NCBI GenBank assembly: GCA_016839915.1
Contig: JAEOTH010000016.1
Location: 1 to 43,259, forward strand
DNA: 43,259 bases
Source: Promethearchaeota archaeon
GTDB lineage: Archaea; Asgardarchaeota; Lokiarchaeia; Sigyniarchaeales; SOKP01
Direction of reading: 5' to 3'
Part shown: positions 19,084 through 27,654 of the stretch, piece by piece
Layout of the letters: the number at the start of each line of letters is the position of its first letter
Position numbering within the stretch: the stretch's first letter is position 1
Made by a program: the position numbers and the translations under genes
Notes under the pieces: model-generated
What the model was told of the DNA's origin: nothing
Database searches by the model: none
The model's input: the letters and a program-made list of their open reading frames with translations, nothing else

Positions 19084-19569
19084 TTAATCTGTTTTCTGAA
19101 AAACTATCATAAACTCACAGTAATTCTCACCCGTTTGTAGACTACATCCAAGTTCTTGAGCAAAACAGTTGCGATCGCTTAATTTCTCTACAACTCCTGC
19201 TAATAAACCTGCTTCAAATGAGCAAAAACTTCCCGATGTTTTAATTCCTTTTTTAATTAAATCTCTTATAGATGAATGATCTTTTAATTTTAATTGTACT
19301 ATTTCCTCTGTACTTTCAGTGATCTCAACTGCTCCAAGATTGAACTCCCTAATAATGCGTTCTATTTCATTAGGAATTTGAGTTAAATCCTTAACCGGTT
19401 TAATTTTTAAGGTACTTCCTAATTCATGTCCTAAATAGTAGAAAATTGCTTCTAATTGGTGTCCTAAAGCTAATAAGGCACCAACTTTCATATCACCAAT
19501 ATCTTTTTTTTCTTTTAAATTCTTTCTCATTTGAGCGAGAATTTTGGAGAGTAATTGCCTATCCATCAA
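19084..19569 (-). CDS. V4R (4-vinyl-reductase) domain protein
   Basis: This 161-residue protein has an N-terminal part of about 55 helical residues and a V4R domain. The diagnostic end is clear: GSFCSFEAGLLAGVVEKL (C116 and the Gly-rich helix), CFAQELGCSLQTGENYCEFMIVF (C135, C142, C151). These cysteines form the small-molecule or metal site of V4R proteins. The fold is shared with Bet3 subunits of the TRAPP Rab-exchange complex. It follows the thioredoxin-like gene by 46 bases, which in turn follows a GTPase gene by 3, so it belongs to a GTPase operon. Ligand and partner are unknown. Confidence 0.82.
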   Translation of the reverse strand: MMDRQLLSKILAQMRKNLKEKKDIGDMKVGALLALGHQLEAIFYYLGHELGSTLKIKPVKDLTQIPNEIERIIREFNLGAVEITESTEEIVQLKLKDHSSIRDLIKKGIKTSGSFCSFEAGLLAGVVEKLSDRNCFAQELGCSLQTGENYCEFMIVFQKTD

Positions 19570-19615
19570 ATTTCACTTCTTTTTTTAATCTTTTTTATAA
19601 AATTTTTCATATTTT

Positions 19616-19915
19616 TTATATTTTAACTGAAGATATAAACGCATATAGTATTGCATCGATAATTTCTTCTTCTTGAATATTTACAGATAATCTCTTGTCT
19701 GCGATAATTAATGTGGGAATTGATGTAATACGATAATCTTGTGTTAACTGACGATTTTCTTCTAAATCAATTGAGATTTTTTCTATTCGTAGTTTTTTAC
19801 CGAATAAAGAAATATTTATTCTTTTTAACTTTTCTTCAACCGGGATACAAGGTGCACAGTGATTTGACGAGAAAAATAAAATCCGTGGATATCCTTGATT
19901 GATATCATCATACAT
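19616..19915 (-). CDS. Small thioredoxin-fold protein
   Basis: This 99-residue protein has a thioredoxin fold: a strand RILFFSSNHC leading to the active-site pair C20-A-P-C23, then a long helix, a strand KISIDLEEN, and the cis-proline loop ITSIPTLII (Pro67). It should act in thiol-disulfide exchange. The CAPC pair differs from the usual CGPC. No signal peptide is present, so it is cytosolic. It starts 3 bases after the GTPase gene stop, which indicates cotranscription, and precedes the V4R gene. It is shorter than full thioredoxins (about 105-110). Confidence 0.85.
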   Translation of the reverse strand: MYDDINQGYPRILFFSSNHCAPCIPVEEKLKRINISLFGKKLRIEKISIDLEENRQLTQDYRITSIPTLIIADKRLSVNIQEEEIIDAILYAFISSVKI

Positions 19916-19918
19916 TTT

Positions 19919-20458
19919 CTAATCTTCTTTATATTTATTATATAAGGTTTTTATAATTGCTTGGAATGCTTCGTAAACACCAGTTCCAGTCTTGGCAGAT
20001 GTCCTGTAATAACCTAAGAAATTCCTTTTTTCAATGATTTGCTTTACATTTTCATCTTCTAAATCATTTTCATTAATTAAATCAGTTTTATTACCAAACA
20101 ATACAATCGGGAGTTCTCCCGTATATTTTTTAATATCTTCATGCCAATCCATTATATGATTGAAACTTTCTTCGTCTGTATGGGAGAATACTATTATCGC
20201 GGCTTTACTTCCCTTATAAAAAGTAGGGCGCATGAAATCAAATTCCCGTTGTCCAGCAATGTCCCAAAAAAATAATTTGCAATTATCTCCGTTTATTTCT
20301 TCATCATATTTCGAAAACTGGGCTCCTAGTGTTTTAATATAATTCTTTTGGAAGCTACCTTGAGTATATTTCTTAATCAGGGAGGTCTTCCCTACCGCAC
20401 CATCACCAATTACAGTTATTTTGAATACAAATCCTTTAGAAACATCATCCTTTCCCAT
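19919..20458 (-). CDS. Rab/Ras-like small GTPase
   Basis: A single GTPase domain: IGDGAVGKTS P-loop, switch-I Thr in IKTLG, WDIAGQREF, FGNKTDL and RTSAKTG. The frame could extend nine bases to a GTG, but the ATG at 20458 is preceded by GTGATTTTA, whose GTGAT fits the ribosome-binding sequence, so I use 20458 (179 residues, starting MGKDDVSKGF). The end NKYKED lacks cysteine. In the region after G3, IIVFSHTDEESF replaces the usual VYD-T form. It heads an operon with the thioredoxin-fold and V4R genes. Confidence 0.94.
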   Translation of the reverse strand: MGKDDVSKGFVFKITVIGDGAVGKTSLIKKYTQGSFQKNYIKTLGAQFSKYDEEINGDNCKLFFWDIAGQREFDFMRPTFYKGSKAAIIVFSHTDEESFNHIMDWHEDIKKYTGELPIVLFGNKTDLINENDLEDENVKQIIEKRNFLGYYRTSAKTGTGVYEAFQAIIKTLYNKYKED

Positions 20459-20608
20459 TAAAATCACTTTGTTGATATTTTTCGTTTAATTCATGCTATT
20501 CATGAAATATATTTCAAACGTATACAATATTATTTCTTTATTTATTTTTATTTGTTATTATTTTATATTAATAATAACAAGTTCTATTAAATATTTATAT
20601 TGAGATTT

Positions 20609-21052
20609 ATGGTGCAAGATCCTATCAACATGATGTTTTGTGAGAGTTGTAGGATGAATGTTTTTCCTTCCAGAAAAAGATTTAATATCAAAATTTTTGG
20701 ATTATTCGTACTCCTTATTTCAGTAATAGTAATACCTCTGACAATTATATTTCTTCCCAATTTTTCAGGAATATTTATATTTATTTTCATAATGTGGGGC
20801 TTTATGCTATTGAATCCCTATATATTGTATTATAGTCTCCAAAAAAAGCAATATTGCCCACGTTGTTATAACAAAACTATTGAAAAAAGCTTAGAGTATA
20901 AGCCATTTGGTAATAAACAACCAGAAATTTATAAAGAATTAGCTCCTTCACAAAATACTCAAATAACTCTGTATTGTCCATATTGTGGTTTACCTGTCCA
21001 AAAAAACTTTTGTAAATCTTGTGGGAAAAAATTAGAAATAATAAGGGAATGA
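20609..21052 (+). CDS. Zinc-ribbon membrane protein, uncharacterised
   Basis: This protein of about 147 residues has four CxxC knuckles: CESC near the N-terminus, CPRC after the membrane segments, and CPYC with CKSC near the C-terminus, enough for two zinc ribbons. Two hydrophobic segments (GLFVLLISVIVIPLTIIFLP and a following IFIFIFIMWGFMLL) lie between the first and second knuckles. The frame also opens at TTG 20600, but ATG 20609 is more likely. Its stop overlaps the next gene's ATG at 21049, which suggests coupling with pncC. No function can be assigned. Confidence 0.68.
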   Translation: MVQDPINMMFCESCRMNVFPSRKRFNIKIFGLFVLLISVIVIPLTIIFLPNFSGIFIFIFIMWGFMLLNPYILYYSLQKKQYCPRCYNKTIEKSLEYKPFGNKQPEIYKELAPSQNTQITLYCPYCGLPVQKNFCKSCGKKLEIIRE

Positions 21053-21543
21053 ATATTATGGAAATATTAGAAAGAATCTCGAAAGTCATATCTACTCTTT
21101 CCCTCAAAAATATACAGCTTGCAGTTGCAGAGTCTTGTACTGGTGGTTATATTTCACATATGTTTACTAATATCTCCGGAGCATCAAAAGTCTTTGAAAG
21201 AGGAATTGTCTGTTATAGTAATCAAGCAAAAATTGATCTATTAAATGTAGATCCTCAAATTATTGAGAAATATGGGGTGGTATCAGAAAATGTTGTTAGA
21301 ATATTGGCAGATAGGGTAAGAGTGCTTTCTAAAGCCGATATTGGAATAGGAATTAGTGGTATTGCAGGGCCTACTGGTGGCACTAAAGATAAACCAGTAG
21401 GACTTGTTTTCATAGGATTCTCAACAGAAAAAGAGATAAATCTCAAAAAATTCCATTTCAAAACAGACCGTATAGATTTTAAAGAAAAGGTTTTAGAGAA
21501 AGTTCTTGAAATCTTAGAAGGTTTTCTTTATCAGAGTTCTTAA
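21049..21543 (+). CDS. pncC: CinA C-terminal-domain protein, probable NMN amidohydrolase (PncC)
   Basis: This protein of about 165 residues is the stand-alone CinA C-terminal domain, which deamidates nicotinamide mononucleotide in NAD recycling. The motifs are intact: VAESCTGGYISHMFTNISGAS, then ERGIVCYSN-AK, then GISGIAGPTGGTKDKPVGLVFIG. The N-terminal CinA domain (ADP-ribose pyrophosphatase-like) is absent, as in many PncC proteins. The start is either ATG 21049, overlapping the previous stop as ATGA, or ATG 21058 (MEILERIS), which has a better-spaced GGGA. Confidence 0.92.
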   Translation: MNIMEILERISKVISTLSLKNIQLAVAESCTGGYISHMFTNISGASKVFERGIVCYSNQAKIDLLNVDPQIIEKYGVVSENVVRILADRVRVLSKADIGIGISGIAGPTGGTKDKPVGLVFIGFSTEKEINLKKFHFKTDRIDFKEKVLEKVLEILEGFLYQSS

Positions 21544-21562
21544 TAGATTAACATGAAAAAGA

Positions 21563-22750
21563 CTAAGAATTAATTAATTTTCCATTCTCCATAATTTCTT
21601 TTTTGGAGCCATCCATGTATTCTACTGTAATATTGGCTTTTGGGGCAGTAACAAAATCCCAGTGCATTTGAGAGGCTGAAGTCCCTCCAAAGGATTTGTT
21701 AAATCCAAAAGCAACATGAACACTTCCATTTATTTTTTCATCCGTGAGAATATATCCAATCGCTTTAGTTATTACAGGGTTACATCCAATTCCAAGTTCC
21801 CCTACGTTGTATGTTCTAATTTCTGGCACTTTATTTTCTCTATCTATTTTTTCTCTTTGTTTAAAAGCATCATTTAAAACGTCTAAGTTAGTATCAGCTG
21901 AGATTTTATCCATCAATAATTTCCCATTCTCAAAAACAAGTTCAACATTTTTTATCATTTTATTAGTATATCGCTCTTTTGTTAATGGGCAAAATAATTT
22001 ACCTTCTCCTTGCTTTTCATTAGGAGGGAAATATACTTCTCCTGCAGGCAAATTTCCTCCTAAATCCCCCAACGCAATTTGTTCGTCAGAAAGGATTCCA
22101 TCATCAAGCACTTTAGCTCGATTTTCTATTGAAACCCAAAAATCAGTACCAAAATCATCTTTCACATATACTTTTTTTGCATTTTCAAAAAAATTCCCTA
22201 AATTTTTAGTAATATCACTCAATTCTTCTGATGGAATACTCATGCCATCAATAATAAATTTCTCAAATAAAGCATAATCAATATTATAGAAATCCGCAGC
22301 CTTTTCGGAAGGCCAGGCAGCATAGCACCATTTTTTTCCTGGTGCATATTCTTCCTTGAATCCATATAATATCTCTCTTAATGGAGCAATAGATTTTTGA
22401 TAAGCTCCAAGTTTTTCCTCTGATGCTTTATTACGAATAGAGGGATCTTCGGGATACTCTAAAACTATATATGCATCGATATTTTTAATCATTTCAAGAT
22501 AAGGAAATGGAACTTTTTCGATTGTTTTAGCTTTAATTTGGTCATCTTGCCAGATTGTTTGTTCATAGTAATCGCTTGTGTAAGTAATATGTGGAATGCC
22601 TCCTTTTCTAAGAACACTTAAAGCAATTTCCTCTAAAATCTCATGACAGTAGAACGAACCTTTTATAAGGATAAACTCGCCATCTTTTTTTATGTTAATA
22701 CTATTAGTAATATTTTCCGCGCATAACTTGAGCTTCTTTTTACTAATCAT
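21563..22750 (-). CDS. M29-family aminopeptidase (AmpS-like)
   Basis: This 395-residue metallopeptidase removes N-terminal residues from peptides. Signature segments of family M29 are present in order: NLPAGEVYFPP (a Glu ligand), ELGIGCNP (Glu), DEKINGSVHVAFG (Glu and His) and SASQMHWDFV (His and Asp), which together hold a two-metal centre. Length fits the 370-410 range. No signal peptide, so it is cytosolic. It converges on pncC with 19 bases between, and diverges from the small protein at 22980. Confidence 0.92.
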   Translation of the reverse strand: MISKKKLKLCAENITNSINIKKDGEFILIKGSFYCHEILEEIALSVLRKGGIPHITYTSDYYEQTIWQDDQIKAKTIEKVPFPYLEMIKNIDAYIVLEYPEDPSIRNKASEEKLGAYQKSIAPLREILYGFKEEYAPGKKWCYAAWPSEKAADFYNIDYALFEKFIIDGMSIPSEELSDITKNLGNFFENAKKVYVKDDFGTDFWVSIENRAKVLDDGILSDEQIALGDLGGNLPAGEVYFPPNEKQGEGKLFCPLTKERYTNKMIKNVELVFENGKLLMDKISADTNLDVLNDAFKQREKIDRENKVPEIRTYNVGELGIGCNPVITKAIGYILTDEKINGSVHVAFGFNKSFGGTSASQMHWDFVTAPKANITVEYMDGSKKEIMENGKLINS

Positions 22751-22979
22751 AAAATCACCATAAATTTTGCACTTTATTTAAGAAGTAATTATTAAGATAA
22801 AAATTATTTCTTTAATGTCTCAGGCTAAAGAGGTACTAAAAAAAGGAGACCAAATAAAAAACAAAAAGAAAAATAACCAAAGGATTTATTATTAAAAATT
22901 TGCATAATTTAAATATTGAATTGATTTCATAAAAAGAAATAAGAGTAAAAAAATAAATCATAATTAAACTTACTTCAAA

Positions 22980-23441
22980 ATGGTTGTTCGAGAAGCTGGC
23001 GTAATGTTTAGAGGATTTACATTAGTAAAAAAAAGTTATCATAAAACTTCAATGGGAAAAATTGATAATGATTTAAGAAGTGGTTTACTGACTGCAATTT
23101 TAAATTTTGCTCAATCTACCTTTTCGAAGGATATTATTGAATATTTTGAAGGAAAAAAATTTCTCATTACATTCAGGGAAGATTTAATCCTGAGTGATGA
23201 TAGCTTGGAGCCTGAGCTTCTTATTTCGTACGCTATTTTAGATAAAGAGAAAAAAGTAGAAAAATATATTCATAAGATTATTCAACCTATATTGAACAAC
23301 GTATTAAAAGAGTTTAAATCCTTAAATACTGGAAAAAATTTGTCTGAAGTATCACAATTTAAAAAATTTAAGAATAATCTTGATGCAATTTTTGGAACTG
23401 ACACACAAACTATTGACCAAAAGTTAAGAAGAATATTGTAA
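22980..23441 (+). CDS. Small longin/roadblock-like sensor protein (uncharacterised)
   Basis: This 153-residue protein is not in a family I can name. It starts with a strand AGVMFRGFTLVKK, then D29NDLRSGLLTAILNF43, a helix, then EGKKFLITFRE, the strand-helix-strand order of a longin- or roadblock-type domain. The same pattern D-x2-L-x-S-G-x3-A-I-x2-F with identical spacing occurs in the C-terminal domain of the 726-residue membrane protein at 40330. The C-terminal 50 residues are helical and charged. It ends 3 bases before the convergent dys gene. Role unknown; signalling beside small GTPases is a guess. Confidence 0.6.
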   Translation: MVVREAGVMFRGFTLVKKSYHKTSMGKIDNDLRSGLLTAILNFAQSTFSKDIIEYFEGKKFLITFREDLILSDDSLEPELLISYAILDKEKKVEKYIHKIIQPILNNVLKEFKSLNTGKNLSEVSQFKKFKNNLDAIFGTDTQTIDQKLRRIL

Positions 23442-23444
23442 AAA

Positions 23445-24395
23445 TTAGATCAATTTTTTCGTTTTTTTTAAAAACCATAATAATAATGGTAATGCAATAG
23501 TTGCATCAGAAATAATAGTTGAGAATTTTACTGATTCATTTAGTTTTCCCCATGATATTGCTTCTTTTAAAGTCGCACCACTCAATCCTCCTGGTTCTGG
23601 GCGATCCATTGTTATTTGGATTGCATAGGTAGCAGAATTTGGGCAGAATTGTAATGACTGCATAATAAAATTTTTTGGAACACCTCCTCCCACAATACAT
23701 ATACCTGCAACCTTAGCATCCCAAGCGATATTTACCATTTTTAACATATCCTTAAATTGATTCAAATTCAAGTTCTGATGATGAAAACCTAATTGCATTG
23801 CCAAGCCACAATCAGTAAAAGCAGGACAGAAAATCGGTATATCCCTATCATAACAAACTCTAAGAATAGAATGGGAACTTTTTGGTAGTTCACTTCCAAG
23901 AAATTTTAGAAACGAACTTACTGGTAATTGATTATCTGGTATTATTAATTTTGAGACAAAATCTTCAATACCCTCATATACCTTATTTGGCATAATTACA
24001 TCATAAATTCTGTTTAATTCTTCTCTGTGTAAAATTTTATCATCTTGATCTCCAACTTGAAAATCTCCTTGTAAATGCCTGTAACCTAAAGCTTCTGCGA
24101 GATCATGGGTTAAGTTTGCTCCAGTTGTTACCAAAACATCAATAAACCCTTCATGAATAAAATCATAAATAATCTTTTGGAATCCTGCAGGAATTAGTGC
24201 TCCAGCTAATCCGAAAAACTTAATGCAATCCTCGTTTTTAATCATTTCCTTATAAATTTCGCATGCAAAAGCTAATCGTTTTGCATTAAATCCAGTATCT
24301 TTTAATGAATTGATGAGTTCTACAATATCAGTATTATCGGATATTTCAAATTGATTTACTTCTTTTAATTCATCTTTTAAGTCTTTGTGTGACAT
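23445..24395 (-). CDS. dys: Deoxyhypusine synthase
   Basis: This 316-residue enzyme transfers the aminobutyl group of spermidine to one lysine of translation factor aIF5A, giving deoxyhypusine. The NAD-site segment VTTGANLTHDLAEAL (89-102), the GDFQVGDQ loop, CPAFTDCGLAMQLGF (190-204), VGGGVPKN, and AISWGKL with catalytic Lys284 all match the family. Length is normal for the archaeal type. It follows the agmatinase-family gene by 5 bases. No separate hydroxylase is in this window, as expected since most archaea stop at deoxyhypusine. Confidence 0.95.
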   Translation of the reverse strand: MSHKDLKDELKEVNQFEISDNTDIVELINSLKDTGFNAKRLAFACEIYKEMIKNEDCIKFFGLAGALIPAGFQKIIYDFIHEGFIDVLVTTGANLTHDLAEALGYRHLQGDFQVGDQDDKILHREELNRIYDVIMPNKVYEGIEDFVSKLIIPDNQLPVSSFLKFLGSELPKSSHSILRVCYDRDIPIFCPAFTDCGLAMQLGFHHQNLNLNQFKDMLKMVNIAWDAKVAGICIVGGGVPKNFIMQSLQFCPNSATYAIQITMDRPEPGGLSGATLKEAISWGKLNESVKFSTIISDATIALPLLLWFLKKTKKLI

Positions 24396-24400
24396 CTAAA

Positions 24401-25306
24401 TCATAATTTATTTTTATTGACAATAAAAGAAATAAGTTCTATAATCAATTTTGCAGCTAAATTACATGTCATCTTGTTTTTTAAATCTAAATTAGGGGCA
24501 ACCTCAACTAAATCAAAACCTATTATATCAAATTTTTTAGATATCTCTTTTAAGATTTTCCATAATTCTCTATAGGAAAGTCCTCCAGGCATTGCAAAAC
24601 CTGTACCTGGAGCAATAGAAGGGCTTAAAACATCAATATCGATCGATATATATAAGGATTTTATATTTGATTTGTTGAAAAAACTGACTATCTTTTCAGT
24701 ATAATTATCTATGCCTTCTAAGAGCTGGTAAGCACTTAAGTATTTAATATCTTCTGATTCTGCGATTTCTAATTCGGGAATGTCAATATCCCTAGTTCCG
24801 ACAATCAGTAGATTTTTATTGTTAATATAATCTAAATCATAAACTCTATGGGATATCGTTGCATGCGAATAGACACCTTTATCCCATTCTTGGTAAAAAT
24901 CTAAATGAGCATCAAAAATTAACACTCCAAATTCTTTTTTCTCACTAAAAAGATCCCCAATAGTTTTTATTGTGGGATAAGAACAGAAATGATCTCCACC
25001 AATCATAATAGGAATTATCTTTTCATTTTTTTCATATAGGTTTTTAATAAATCCCTTTATTGTGTTAATATTTTTTTCTACATTTGATTGCTCAATGATA
25101 ATATCCCCAACATCAGCGATATTAAAATTAGTTATAGGCCATCCTAATTCTGAAGTCCATCCAATATCTTTTGTGACATTTCTGACTTTTTCAGGGGCGA
25201 TTGAAGAGTTAGGTAAATCTGATGAAGTTAAATAATCCCAAGGTATACCAAAAATCACAAATTGAGTATCTTTATTGATGTTTTCAGTAGAATTAAAAAA
25301 TTTCAT
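24401..25306 (-). CDS. speB: Agmatinase/arginase-family ureohydrolase
   Basis: This 301-residue protein belongs to the ureohydrolase family, whose members hydrolyse guanidino groups (agmatine to putrescine and urea, or arginine to ornithine). Metal ligands are present: GGDH at 103-106 (His106), DAHLD with D132, H134 and D136, and SIDID with D223 and D225, followed by LSPSIAPGTGFAMPGG. In that last motif the usual DP is SP (Ser228). The position between argS and dys favours agmatinase, since putrescine feeds spermidine, the aminobutyl donor of dys. It starts 30 bases after argS. Confidence 0.88.
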   Translation of the reverse strand: MKFFNSTENINKDTQFVIFGIPWDYLTSSDLPNSSIAPEKVRNVTKDIGWTSELGWPITNFNIADVGDIIIEQSNVEKNINTIKGFIKNLYEKNEKIIPIMIGGDHFCSYPTIKTIGDLFSEKKEFGVLIFDAHLDFYQEWDKGVYSHATISHRVYDLDYINNKNLLIVGTRDIDIPELEIAESEDIKYLSAYQLLEGIDNYTEKIVSFFNKSNIKSLYISIDIDVLSPSIAPGTGFAMPGGLSYRELWKILKEISKKFDIIGFDLVEVAPNLDLKNKMTCNLAAKLIIELISFIVNKNKL

Positions 25307-25336
25307 CTTGCGCTCTCTTTATTTATAATAAATATT

Positions 25337-27058
25337 TTACATCTCTTCAAGGGTTTCAATTCCTAAAATTTCTAATCCAATCGCAATAACAATCTGCACA
25401 CATTTGATGAGTAATAATCTGGCATTTTCTAAATCTTTATTATCAGATATAACCTGACAAGATGAGTAAAACGAATTAAACGCTTGACACAAGGTTAATA
25501 AATATTGAGCAATTAAGTGAATATTATATGTTTCTTCAGCTGATTCTATAATCTCAGGAAAATATGTCATCTGTTTGATTAATTCTAATTCATTTTTATG
25601 AGTGTATAAATCCCAATTAATATTAGTATTGATCTGTATTTCTGATTTTGAAATTATTGATGCTATTCTTGCATAACAATACTGTATATAAGGGCCAGTT
25701 TCCCCTTCAAATGAAATACTCTCATCTGGTTTAAAAACAAATCCTTTAACTGCACTATATTTTAAAATATAGAATTTTAACGCAGCCAATCCAATAATTC
25801 TCGCCCTTTTTAACTTTTCAGATTCAGAAATATCAGAATATCTTTTATTAACCTCAGAAAATGCAAGATTTTCTACTTCCTCTATCACATCATCTCCATC
25901 GACAACAGTCCCCTCTCGAGATTTCATTTTCCCACTAGGTAGACTAATCATACCATATGATAAATGATAATTATCTTCTCTAAAGCCTAACATATCCAAT
26001 ATTGCGAATAACCATTTAAAATGCTGATTTTGTGGATCTCCAACAACATAAATAGATCTATCATAATTAAAATCTTCCTTTTTTTTATAAGCAAGATATA
26101 TATCTTGAGTAATATAAATAGATGTCCCATCACTACGGATTAGGAATTTATCAGGTAGGTTATATCTTTCTGTTAATCTTACAACAATAGCTCCATCTTC
26201 AGTTTTTTCAAATATCCCTTTTTTCAATCCATCTAGAATAATCTCTTTTCCTTTTAGATATAAATCAGACTCAAAGTACTCTTTATCAAATGAGATCCCT
26301 AGTTTTTCAAAAGTGACATTAAAACCTTCTAAAACCCAATTATTCATTCTATTCCACAACTTTAAGGTTTCTTCATCACCCTGTTCCCATAATCTTAATA
26401 AATCATAAGCTTCTTGTTCAAGATTTACATTCTTCTCTGCCATTTCACTAAACTTCACGTAAAAGTCTCCTACATAATGATCACTTTTCTTATCTGGTTC
26501 CTTATTATTCCCCCATTTTTTATATGCAAGCATACTTTTACAAATATGAATACCACGATTATTATATAAATTAACCTGAAAAACATTGTGCCCCTTATAT
26601 TTAAGTAAATTAGAAAGTGTTTTGCCAAGTAATATATTTCTAATATGCCCAAAATGAAGAGGTTTATTAGTGTTTGGGGAAGGATATTCAATGACAATTC
26701 TTTTCTTCCCTATTTTTTCATTGTTCCTAATGTTTCGAATCCTTCCATAATCTCCCTTCAATTCAAATATACTTTCAAGAATAAATCTTGGTTTAACTTT
26801 CAGATTTAAATAAGGCCCAATTGCTTTGATATTATCAAAAAATTCAGATTTTCTTAATTTATTTTCTAAATCTTTTGCTATAATATCAGGTGACTTTTTT
26901 TCCAGTTTTGCTAGCCTAAAACAAGGAAAGGCATAAGTAAATTCGATCTCTGAAGGAGGTATCTCTAAGAGTGCCTCGATTTCCTCTATTTTAAGTCCTT
27001 TGATCTTTTCAACTAAAATCTCAGCAATAGTTTTCTTATCAATGATTTTCATTTTCAA
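25337..27058 (-). CDS. argS: Arginyl-tRNA synthetase
   Basis: This 573-residue class Ia synthetase charges tRNA(Arg). It has the N-terminal Add1-type domain (about 10-100), then EYPSPNTNKPLHFGH with HFGH at 135-138. The KMSKS-loop counterpart is the degenerate MKSREGTVV that is normal in this enzyme. The C-terminal anticodon domain of DALR type includes YCYARIASI. Met3 is an alternative start. Together with cysS and ileS it is the third synthetase in the window. It heads a tight group with the agmatinase-family gene and dys. Confidence 0.95.
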   Translation of the reverse strand: MKMKIIDKKTIAEILVEKIKGLKIEEIEALLEIPPSEIEFTYAFPCFRLAKLEKKSPDIIAKDLENKLRKSEFFDNIKAIGPYLNLKVKPRFILESIFELKGDYGRIRNIRNNEKIGKKRIVIEYPSPNTNKPLHFGHIRNILLGKTLSNLLKYKGHNVFQVNLYNNRGIHICKSMLAYKKWGNNKEPDKKSDHYVGDFYVKFSEMAEKNVNLEQEAYDLLRLWEQGDEETLKLWNRMNNWVLEGFNVTFEKLGISFDKEYFESDLYLKGKEIILDGLKKGIFEKTEDGAIVVRLTERYNLPDKFLIRSDGTSIYITQDIYLAYKKKEDFNYDRSIYVVGDPQNQHFKWLFAILDMLGFREDNYHLSYGMISLPSGKMKSREGTVVDGDDVIEEVENLAFSEVNKRYSDISESEKLKRARIIGLAALKFYILKYSAVKGFVFKPDESISFEGETGPYIQYCYARIASIISKSEIQINTNINWDLYTHKNELELIKQMTYFPEIIESAEETYNIHLIAQYLLTLCQAFNSFYSSCQVISDNKDLENARLLLIKCVQIVIAIGLEILGIETLEEM

Positions 27059-27277
27059 AATCGAGATTTTGTCAATTAATTTTGTTTTTATAAAGATTAT
27101 AACTTATTTCTGTTTTGTTAAATATATCTAAAATTGCTCATAAAATTTATGATAGAAGATGTATCATGAGATTTGATAGTAGAATCTATTTTATTATTAA
27201 AATAAGATTAAATATTATTAATTTTATTTTAGAATCAAAAAAAAGTTAAAATTTTTTAGTAAAGAATTAGTAAAACC

Positions 27278-27625
27278 ATGACAGAAAACAAAGATAATTT
27301 AATGTTAAAATGGAATAATGATAAAGGTCAATTTGTGCCAATCGAATCTGACGCAGATATGAACGAGGGAATTTTCATAGAACTTATTGAAGATGATGAC
27401 AAATGGAGATATTTTTATATAAAAGGAGCATCTTTAGTTGCGAGGCGCACAGCTTTAAGAGCTGCTAATGGAATTTCAAAAACGGGATATGTTCATCCTC
27501 AAAAAAACCTACGTTATGGCGTTGACTGTCAACTCCAAGAAGAAATATCACCATATGAGGATATGCCAGATAATCTTAGAAAAACCCAGCGTTCTTGGTA
27601 TAAAGGTGAATATAAGCAATATTAA
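27278..27625 (+). CDS. Uncharacterised 115-residue protein
   Basis: This small soluble protein is not recognised. It opens with a polar 45-residue region (MTENKDNLMLKWNND) containing FIELIEDDD, followed by a compact conserved-looking core with WRYFYIKGASLVARRTAL and AANGISKTGYVHP and CQLQEEISPY. The basic ARRTALRAANGISK patch might touch nucleic acid or phosphate, but this is only composition. It has no signal peptide or membrane segment. It stands alone between the divergent argS and convergent Rdh-like genes. Confidence 0.62.
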   Translation: MTENKDNLMLKWNNDKGQFVPIESDADMNEGIFIELIEDDDKWRYFYIKGASLVARRTALRAANGISKTGYVHPQKNLRYGVDCQLQEEISPYEDMPDNLRKTQRSWYKGEYKQY

Positions 27626-27654
27626 ATCCTAATTTTTATCTAAAAACTCAAGAA

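Noticed and set aside
19616-19915. Selenoprotein candidate, prompted by PSTK in the window
   Set aside because: The redox pair here is C-A-P-C with ordinary codons and the frame has no internal TGA; no other gene in the window shows an in-frame TGA.
21744-22277. 177-codon forward frame
   Set aside because: Antisense shadow of the M29 aminopeptidase gene, with a serine/proline-rich translation typical of shadows.
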